In this document: positions 57,883-64,000 of the stretch, one piece after another
How positions within the stretch are numbered: the stretch's first letter is position 1
Layout of the letters: each line of letters starts with the position of its first letter
Made by a program: the position numbers and the translations under genes
Assembly: GCF_000333895.2 (NCBI RefSeq)
Contig: NZ_ANFM02000003.1
Span: 1-64,000 of the forward strand
Origin: Grimontia indica
Lineage (GTDB): Bacteria; Pseudomonadota; Gammaproteobacteria; Enterobacterales; Vibrionaceae
Direction: 5' to 3'
Length of the DNA: 64,000 bases
Notes under the pieces: generated by a model
The model's input: only the letters and a program-made list of their open reading frames with translations
Told to the model about the DNA's origin: nothing
Databases searched by the model: none

Positions 57883-59073
57883 CTAACTCAGAATTTCTTT
57901 AATCTTTTCATTTAATGGGCGTAATTTCCCGGACCAGGAATGATGTTCTTTGACGTAATGGTTAGCACTATGAGCTATTTTTTTTGCTAACTGCTTATCA
58001 CTATCTAAGAGGAGTATGCTCTGAACAATTTCGGTTGGCGTATCGGCAACCAATATATCTAAGCCAGAGTTAGCTTCTAACCCTTCTAAACCGGTCTTGG
58101 ATGTTATCGTCGGCAGGCCCAATGCCATATATTCGAGAATTTTATTCTGTACCCCCGCAGCAAGCCTAACTGGACATACACCTGCAATGGCGCCCCTTGC
58201 GTGATCCACTACATCATCAACGGCACCCGTGACCATAACGCCCTCATAGCTTTTAAGTTTCCGTTCATTCTCTGGCTTTATCCTACCTATGACTTTGAAG
58301 GTATAATCTCCATGCTCTCTTAGCAGAGGCATAGCTTCGCTTGCGAACCATAAGGCTGCATCCATATTTTGCGCGGAGTACATATTACCGATAAACACAA
58401 CGAAGTTTTTACTGGGAGAAAACTCAAATGGCAGCTTTTCGATGTCTACACCATTTGAGCAAACCAATGATTTTTCGAATAGCGCCTTGTCATTCTGGAA
58501 TAAAAAATCCCGGTCAAATTTCGAAACAAGAACATTACAATCAAAAGATTTCGCAACAAGTTTCTCATAATAATTTAATCGGTTTTTTTCTACGTTATAA
58601 ATCAAACCTTTTATACCAGCATGGTTCTTTGTTTCAGAAACTCTAAAGTAATTCATCGAAATGGCATCCGTCATTTCGAGAACTTTACGCACATCTAGAT
58701 CCTTAGCGTAACCAGCAGTTCTGATTAAGTGGGGCAGTACTAGGTCATGGTCTTTCGCCAGTGTTTTAACTAGCTTGGCGAACTTCAATGAAGAATAATA
58801 AGCCACCTGCAGCGGAGTACTTGTAGGAAGTGCACTCAAACAATTAAGATAGGACTTCCACTTAGGCAGCAGAACACGGTGAACCGAACAGAAGACACCA
58901 TCATCAGGGGTGACATATTCCATTTCTGCTTGAGTTTCACAAAGTGAAGCCAAAGTTATTTCATATGTTTTAGATAACTCTTTACATATTTCGTAAATAC
59001 GGAGTCTATCACCGCCAATTACTGGATATGGAAATCGTGGGGTAATTACTAATATCTTTTTTCTACTTTCCAT
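57883..59073 (-). CDS. Glycosyltransferase (GT-B fold, GT4-like)
   Basis: A 396-residue cytoplasmic glycosyltransferase. N-terminal [27 protein letters not shown] is the GT-B acceptor-side start. C-terminal [19 protein letters not shown] and the nucleotide-sugar region [25 protein letters not shown] carry the E-x7-type helix. It is similar to enzymes of the family that includes sugar transferases with the YSAQN pattern. Donor and acceptor are unknown; GDP-mannose is plausible given the adjacent manC. It overlaps the next glycosyltransferase gene by 11 bp. Confidence 0.85.
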   Translation of the reverse strand: MESRKKILVITPRFPYPVIGGDRLRIYEICKELSKTYEITLASLCETQAEMEYVTPDDGVFCSVHRVLLPKWKSYLNCLSALPTSTPLQVAYYSSLKFAKLVKTLAKDHDLVLPHLIRTAGYAKDLDVRKVLEMTDAISMNYFRVSETKNHAGIKGLIYNVEKNRLNYYEKLVAKSFDCNVLVSKFDRDFLFQNDKALFEKSLVCSNGVDIEKLPFEFSPSKNFVVFIGNMYSAQNMDAALWFASEAMPLLREHGDYTFKVIGRIKPENERKLKSYEGVMVTGAVDDVVDHARGAIAGVCPVRLAAGVQNKILEYMALGLPTITSKTGLEGLEANSGLDILVADTPTEIVQSILLLDSDKQLAKKIAHSANHYVKEHHSWSGKLRPLNEKIKEILS

Positions 59074-60157
59074 CTAAGGTCGACCAAAATTCCTTGAACT
59101 GATTACCAACTGATGTCTCAGAATATTTCTCTATACGACAAAGTCCTTGACGAACACCTAACTCTAGAAATTCATGCGATTGCGATAGGTGTAAAAAACC
59201 GTTTTTTATACTTTCAACGCTGTAGGGAGAAAAGAGATATCCACAGTCTCCAACAACTTCGGGAAGTGAAGTCGTGTCACTACAGGCGATAGGAGTACCT
59301 GTTGCCATAGCTTCTATCAAAGGAATACCAAATCCTTCAAATAAAGAAGCAAAAATGAAGCCTTTAGCATTTCCGTACAGTGACATTAGCTGTTCGTTAG
59401 TCACGTAGCCAACAAACTCTACATATCGCTCTACACCAAGTTCCTTTGAGATAGCGACAAACTTACTATGGTGACGGGCGTTGATACCCACCACTTTCAA
59501 TGTGAAAGGATCTTTTGTTTCATTGACATATGAAGAAAAAGCCTCTAGCAATCGAGACAGATTCTTGCTTGGAGCCTCTCCAGCTACTGTAATAAAGTAC
59601 GCCATTCTTTTTTCAAGTGGTTTAACTTCGTAGTCCAACCATTCAGGAGAAACAGAGTTTGGAATCACTACCACTTCTGTCTTTGGCTTATATCTTTCTA
59701 GTATTTCTTTCTTGGTAAATTCAGAAACTGCGATTATATAATCAGCCTTTTCAATAATTCTTGGCACAATAAATCGACGATACATTCTGCCTAACGTTTG
59801 ATAAACAGAAATAGATAATGGAAGTTCATCAAAAGGCTTCATATAGATGAGATCATGAACTACCAAAACCCTTTTTACACCCCTAGGTGTAAATATTGGC
59901 CCTGTATTATAAGGACAAATCAAATACTCTACTCGCTCCCTTTTTACTAGAAACGCTTGGACTACTTGTTCCCAATACGGGAAAAAACTGTGGCCAGAAT
60001 AAATAGACGCTAGCGAAGTCAGCTCAGTACCAGCAGGTCCTAGTGCTTTAGTATCTGATTTAATTGGATCAATCAACTGCCACGCATAGCGTCCCATACC
60101 GCGAAACGAGCCGATCATCCATCTGATGTCTATAGCATATTTCATATTAAAAACCAT
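59063..60157 (-). CDS. Glycosyltransferase family 4-like
   Basis: A 364-residue GT-B enzyme. IDIRWMIGSFRGMGRYAWQL near the N terminus, VVHDLIYM, NSVSPEWL, TVAGEAPSKNLSRLLEAF and the E-x7-E motif FEGFGIPLIEAMATGTPIACSDTTSLPEVVGDCG are typical of GT4 mannosyl- or rhamnosyl-type transferases. The start is ATG 60157 (MVFNMKYAIDI) or 60145 (MKYAIDI); no clear ribosome site decides. It is part of the tightly packed locus. Confidence 0.88.
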   Translation of the reverse strand: MVFNMKYAIDIRWMIGSFRGMGRYAWQLIDPIKSDTKALGPAGTELTSLASIYSGHSFFPYWEQVVQAFLVKRERVEYLICPYNTGPIFTPRGVKRVLVVHDLIYMKPFDELPLSISVYQTLGRMYRRFIVPRIIEKADYIIAVSEFTKKEILERYKPKTEVVVIPNSVSPEWLDYEVKPLEKRMAYFITVAGEAPSKNLSRLLEAFSSYVNETKDPFTLKVVGINARHHSKFVAISKELGVERYVEFVGYVTNEQLMSLYGNAKGFIFASLFEGFGIPLIEAMATGTPIACSDTTSLPEVVGDCGYLFSPYSVESIKNGFLHLSQSHEFLELGVRQGLCRIEKYSETSVGNQFKEFWSTLDGK

Positions 60158-60184
60158 TTAAAATCGTCAGTGTAAAACCCGAAA

Positions 60185-61360
60185 TCAAGTCATTCTACAT
60201 TTATTTAAGTCGCATCTAAAATAGATTATAGAAATATAAATAGATGACATTACGAGCCATGAACTAAATGCAAGACTAAAGATTGGCAATGCCACAACAG
60301 AGAGGATGAACATTGCGCAAAATATACTTGATGATAACTTTGAAGATATAAAACTCTTTGCTATAAAAAAGAAATATAAATACAAGATCAACCCAAAAAA
60401 CCCAAAGTTAGAAAGATACATTAAGAAGGAACTTTCATAAAACCTAGGATTGTAGGAACCGATAATCAACTCTGTAATTGATGTGTTAAACAAAAAGTAG
60501 TTAAACTGCACAATTCTATTAAGAGGGCTTATTATCCTTTCATCTACATTAGGTATATCCAGTGAGGTGCTAAATTCAGACAAGTATTTTAATTCACTGA
60601 TATCTAGAGATGAAATATATTCAACTATAAGTACTATTTTATCTATAGTTTCGCTTTGCCCAACAGTATAAACATTAATCAAAGTATAAAAAATAAGAGT
60701 TGAAATAATCAGAGAGAAAATTAACGACCTCCAGTTCATCCATTGAATAATGCATGCTAAAAAAAGAATTAGAATAGAGGTTGATGATTTAGTCAACACA
60801 ATTAAAATAACACTTAGCGCACCTAATTTGTAACTCTTATTGGTAACACATATCATTAAAAACGCTATAAGGAAAACGGCATACGAGTTAGGACCTTGAA
60901 AAATACCATTGATTCTTCCATGGTGAGCAGGCTCAATAAAAAACAATTGGAGAAAGGAGAATACTAGCGATAAATAAAATGCCAACTTAATGGCTCTAAA
61001 GATACTAACAGAATAATCCCTACGAGATGAAAGTAGCGTCAGGAAAAAAAGTAAGGGAGTTATGTATACTAAAACACGTTTCACATAAGAGATATCAGGT
61101 TCCTTAAAGTAGACAATTGCAGACATTAAGATAAAGAAAGAAAAATATAATGCAAGTCTATCCCTTCCTCCTTGAATTATAACCAGAATCAAAAATATAA
61201 TAAACATTAAAAATGTAATTATATAGTATGGAGTGAGTAATAACGCTCTATTAGTTTCATTATAAAGCATTTCTAATCCAATTAAAGAATGAAACACATT
61301 AAATAAAACACCAGTAATTATTACTGTATATAAAACTCCTAGTATCGTATTCCTATACAT
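60185..61360 (-). CDS. wzy: O-antigen/capsule polymerase (Wzy-like)
   Basis: A 391-residue protein with about ten membrane segments and one large loop (about residues 240-285: TVGQSETIDKIVLI...DERIISPLNRIVQFN), the topology of Wzy polymerases; FQGPNSYAVFLIAFLMI resembles the Wzy_C/O-antigen-ligase core. The region is strongly AT-rich. Polymerase versus ligase cannot be separated by sequence alone; its place between glycosyltransferases and a flippase supports Wzy. Confidence 0.75.
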   Translation of the reverse strand: MYRNTILGVLYTVIITGVLFNVFHSLIGLEMLYNETNRALLLTPYYIITFLMFIIFLILVIIQGGRDRLALYFSFFILMSAIVYFKEPDISYVKRVLVYITPLLFFLTLLSSRRDYSVSIFRAIKLAFYLSLVFSFLQLFFIEPAHHGRINGIFQGPNSYAVFLIAFLMICVTNKSYKLGALSVILIVLTKSSTSILILFLACIIQWMNWRSLIFSLIISTLIFYTLINVYTVGQSETIDKIVLIVEYISSLDISELKYLSEFSTSLDIPNVDERIISPLNRIVQFNYFLFNTSITELIIGSYNPRFYESSFLMYLSNFGFFGLILYLYFFFIAKSFISSKLSSSIFCAMFILSVVALPIFSLAFSSWLVMSSIYISIIYFRCDLNKCRMT

Positions 61361-61375
61361 ATGCCGACTCGGAAA

Positions 61376-62863
61376 TTACTTCATACCTAATACTTTCTTA
61401 ATTTCATCAATAATCCCCAGAAACCTCAAAACATTACCAACACCGATCCTTATGGATATCATGCCTCGTCTTACAACTCTTTTAAGCAAAAAAATCTTCA
61501 AATTAAAATAATCTAATAATGACTTTTCATTAGATAGATAAATATCAATCGCCTTGATATCATCTATATCTTTCGGTTCACTTCTATCTGTTTTCAATTC
61601 CCTGACAATTTCTAGAGAACAAAACTTCAACCCGAGGTAATAGAAATGTTTATCGGGAGAGTTTAATATCTGATCCACACTAAATTTATAATTGGAAAAA
61701 TCTTTATTTTTGAAATCAAAATCGCCATTTAAACATGGGTCATCTCCTGAATAAATATAGTCAATGTCTTGTGTATCTCTTATTCCTAATGCGGCCAGGA
61801 CACCACCACCAATAATACAAACCTGATCTCTTCTAATGTTACTCATCTCAATCTGCTCTATGAACAGATGCAACTTTTCCTGAAACCTTTTTGATTTAGT
61901 AGGATAACTATTGTTTAACATTGAAATGCTATTTTCGTTTAATAATAGCTCCGCTATCTGCTTACTTTCCTGATTATTATCAGTGATATGTAATAAGTGC
62001 TTTCCAAAACCAAACTTACTTCTTAGATTATTTTTAAAGTCAGTTACATATTTTAAATCTTTATCAGACTCTACAAAATACAACATAAATTCGGATTTAT
62101 TTCGTTTAAAACATGCTTCTCTTTTAGTTGACACTCCTTGATAATCATTTTCATAATTTCCTACCCAGTCATCGTGAGAATAAATTTGACTCAAAAAGTT
62201 ATGTGCTCCATTATTATTAAGACTAATTCTTTTTTTCCTTATAACTTCAAAATTCTCATTTATTTCTTTATCTATAGATTTCAAGAAATTGAAACCCACA
62301 GGCCATATACAGATCGCATGAAAAGATTTATCCTCTCTCATCTCAATATATTTTTTACAGATATGATCTATATATATACCTGGTAGTCCTTCTCTTATAA
62401 AATAACCCACGTCAAATTTTTTTGGAGGAGAATTCACATCTATAACTTTTACTTTCTCCCTCAGATAAATAGCACATGTAGTACGATGAGCACCATCAAG
62501 TATTATTGTGGTCCCATTTGATACTGGAACGAGAGATTTTATTTCGTCAAAGCCTGAAACCTTAATACTTTCATATGTTTCTAAGAAAGACTCTTCAAAA
62601 CTAAAAAAGTCATTCTTCCTATCATTACCAGGCTCACTTATATTACCATTTGAAAAACATTCCAAATGTTCTCTGTATAAGTCATCAAAGAATATTGATT
62701 TAAACCCCTTAACTACAGATTCTAGATATATTAATTTAACAACTATATCAATTCGTTCGTAACATATCAGTTTACTGCTGTCTATCCAACGCTCATTATT
62801 TATTGTATTAAGGGCCTCATCAGGCACCATAGTACTATCGAGTAATTCTCTATAATTAGTCAT
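61376..62863 (-). CDS. Unrecognised two-module protein (ParB/Srx-like loop plus nucleotidyltransferase-like domain)
   Basis: A 495-residue cytoplasmic protein I do not recognise. The N-terminal module contains TTIILDGAHRTTCAIYL (119-135), the DG-x-HR loop of ParB/sulfiredoxin-fold proteins. The middle has HDDWVGNYENDYQGVSTK (230-247) and HLLHITDNNQES. The C-terminal module has IIGGGVLAALGIRDTQDIDYI (350-370) followed by SEPKDIDDIKAI (428-439), the GG...DxD and KDxxDI pattern of small nucleotidyltransferases. It overlaps the flippase gene by 8 bp and lies 15 bp from wzy, so it belongs to the polysaccharide operon. Transfer of a phospho-linked substituent onto the glycan is a guess. It is very AT-rich, suggesting transfer. 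Confidence 0.7.
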   Translation of the reverse strand: MTNYRELLDSTMVPDEALNTINNERWIDSSKLICYERIDIVVKLIYLESVVKGFKSIFFDDLYREHLECFSNGNISEPGNDRKNDFFSFEESFLETYESIKVSGFDEIKSLVPVSNGTTIILDGAHRTTCAIYLREKVKVIDVNSPPKKFDVGYFIREGLPGIYIDHICKKYIEMREDKSFHAICIWPVGFNFLKSIDKEINENFEVIRKKRISLNNNGAHNFLSQIYSHDDWVGNYENDYQGVSTKREACFKRNKSEFMLYFVESDKDLKYVTDFKNNLRSKFGFGKHLLHITDNNQESKQIAELLLNENSISMLNNSYPTKSKRFQEKLHLFIEQIEMSNIRRDQVCIIGGGVLAALGIRDTQDIDYIYSGDDPCLNGDFDFKNKDFSNYKFSVDQILNSPDKHFYYLGLKFCSLEIVRELKTDRSEPKDIDDIKAIDIYLSNEKSLLDYFNLKIFLLKRVVRRGMISIRIGVGNVLRFLGIIDEIKKVLGMK

Positions 62864-64000
62864 CTTTTTTCCGAAAGAGATAATAAACTCTATGTATTGC
62901 AGTCATGAAGTAGCATAGAACCAGACCACTAATTGAATTGGTAAGGTCTAGTAAACTAAATTTGTATAAGGTAATTATATATAATAAATAGGCAAGAGTA
63001 CTTAGTACAACACTCCATTTGAACTCTCTATCAAGTCCTTCAACCACAAGGTATGTGTTACCCAGGAAATATATAAAAACCTGAGCGATTAATGATAAGC
63101 TCATTAAGGTTAGCAAGAATGACATTTCGGAAAGTTCATCATCGCTTGATAGAACATAGATAATATCACTTCCTAAAACACCAATTATTACAATTGAAAA
63201 TAGAGAGTATAAAGTAGAAAGAAGAATAGAAAATTTAACTATTCTATAACTTCTATCTCTTGACACTTTTGGGTATATTGCACTATTCAATACTGATATT
63301 GGTGTAATTAATAGGTTCACTATCTTTAGACAAATATCATAGAATGCGACTTCTTTCTCTCCTAAACTAATACCTATAAATATAGCAGCTACTCTTTCTC
63401 TACATACAACCAAAAGGCGAGATATATAAAATGGATTAGATTTTTTTATCATGCCTAGAACAGAGCTAAAGCTTGTATAGCAACTAAGCTTCTCCACTCT
63501 GTAATTTGCAAACAAAAGCAAAGAAAAACCTAGTGATAGGTTTCCTATTGAGAGTAAAAGTGGATATAGCCAAATATCAGAGCTTCCATTAATAAAAATC
63601 AGTATAAGCACATTGGCGATAGTTTTTATTACCACATTGGCATAAAGATTAATATGGGATTTCTCTATCGAAAGGTAGAACCAATTTAAATTAAGAATCT
63701 CTGAAAATACAAATATCACCAGTGAGAATATAAGAAGATAATTAGGTTCATCTATAATAATAAAAAATATAAGAGCTATTGGTAAGATTGACAAGAATAT
63801 CAGAAATTTGGCATATATAACACGTACCAATACTAGTGATTTTTTTTCTTTACCCGATGAAATTTGATTTACGGCTGATATATCGAATCCATATGCAACT
63901 GTAACAACGAAAATCATTGCTACTGAGTGATACAAAACAAACTCACCATATGCAATGAGCCCAACCGTGCGTATTAAATATGGATATACGATAAAAGGAA
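62856..64000 (-). CDS. wzx: Polysaccharide flippase (Wzx-like), 5' end off window
   Basis: A membrane protein of the MATE/PST fold, open to the right edge. The frame continues past the first internal start as PFIVYPYLIRTVGLIAYGEF, the conserved N-terminal region of Wzx, so the gene is truncated by the window. About 380 residues are visible with regularly spaced hydrophobic segments. It would move undecaprenyl-linked repeat units across the inner membrane. It is extremely AT-rich. It overlaps the unknown two-module gene by 8 bp. Confidence 0.85.
   Translation of the reverse strand, partial: PFIVYPYLIRTVGLIAYGEFVLYHSVAMIFVVTVAYGFDISAVNQISSGKEKKSLVLVRVIYAKFLIFLSILPIALIFFIIIDEPNYLLIFSLVIFVFSEILNLNWFYLSIEKSHINLYANVVIKTIANVLILIFINGSSDIWLYPLLLSIGNLSLGFSLLLFANYRVEKLSCYTSFSSVLGMIKKSNPFYISRLLVVCRERVAAIFIGISLGEKEVAFYDICLKIVNLLITPISVLNSAIYPKVSRDRSYRIVKFSILLSTLYSLFSIVIIGVLGSDIIYVLSSDDELSEMSFLLTLMSLSLIAQVFIYFLGNTYLVVEGLDREFKWSVVLSTLAYLLYIITLYKFSLLDLTNSISGLVLCYFMTAIHRVYYLFRKKDD

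Overview
The window looks like a chromosomal segment of a marine gammaproteobacterium of the Vibrionaceae (Photobacterium/Enterovibrio/Grimontia level; the genus is inference). Three blocks point there: menFDHBCE-alaA-rhombosortase-DTW-dgt-yfbR, tig-clpP-clpX-lon-hupB-ppiD-comEA, and a porin-dinG block. These neighbourhoods match the Vibrio type from family knowledge.

Layout. 1-5 kb (mostly minus strand): 3'-truncated dnaX, apt, a DUF454 gene, an unannotated 38-residue membrane protein, a TraR/DksA zinc-finger protein behind an FNR-like box, a DUF2057 protein and a major porin. 5.4-11.8 kb (plus): dinG, a TSUP permease, priC-HDAC-ybaM with tightly spaced or overlapping genes, then an alanine/glycine:cation symporter behind a hairpin-rich leader. 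11.8-17.7 kb: a TIGR02647 protein, an MFS protein, a Tim44-domain protein, a TM2 protein, and a TetR regulator with an LplT-PlsC fusion. 17.7-24.7 kb: the complete menaquinone operon. 25-30 kb: alaA, rhombosortase, a DTW protein, dgt and yfbR. 30-39 kb: the protein quality-control block (comEA, ppiD, hupB, lon with a sigma-32-like promoter, clpX, clpP, tig). 39.7-44.3 kb: tRNA-Arg(UCU), MgtC, a YcaD-like MFS protein, a lipoprotein protease and folD. 44.3-64 kb: a surface-polysaccharide locus with GDP-mannose genes in two copies, rmlAB, ugd, galU, two WecA-type initiating transferases, two glycosyltransferases, a Wzy-like polymerase, an unrecognised two-module protein and a truncated Wzx flippase. 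The last 4 kb are strikingly AT-rich, as expected of a horizontally exchanged O-antigen or capsule region.

The most unusual content is not a gene. Five intergenic spacers carry arrays or fragments of a CTAG-containing 8-mer (GGTCCTAG) or 7-mer (GGTCCTA). In the four larger ones these face a longer tract of the inverted motif CCTAGGACC separated by pyrimidine-rich spacers (TTCTTTT, TGCTCTTC). Two copies share non-repeat sequence and so are members of one dispersed element family. The element has entered the 3' ends of genes and supplies the stop codons of the DTW and rhombosortase genes, and perhaps of galU. A separate ten-copy GGATTAC array lies upstream of the VanZ-like gene. Other points for a second look are the structured leader before the symporter, a long imperfect hairpin at 30.3 kb, and the 495-residue protein in the polysaccharide locus.
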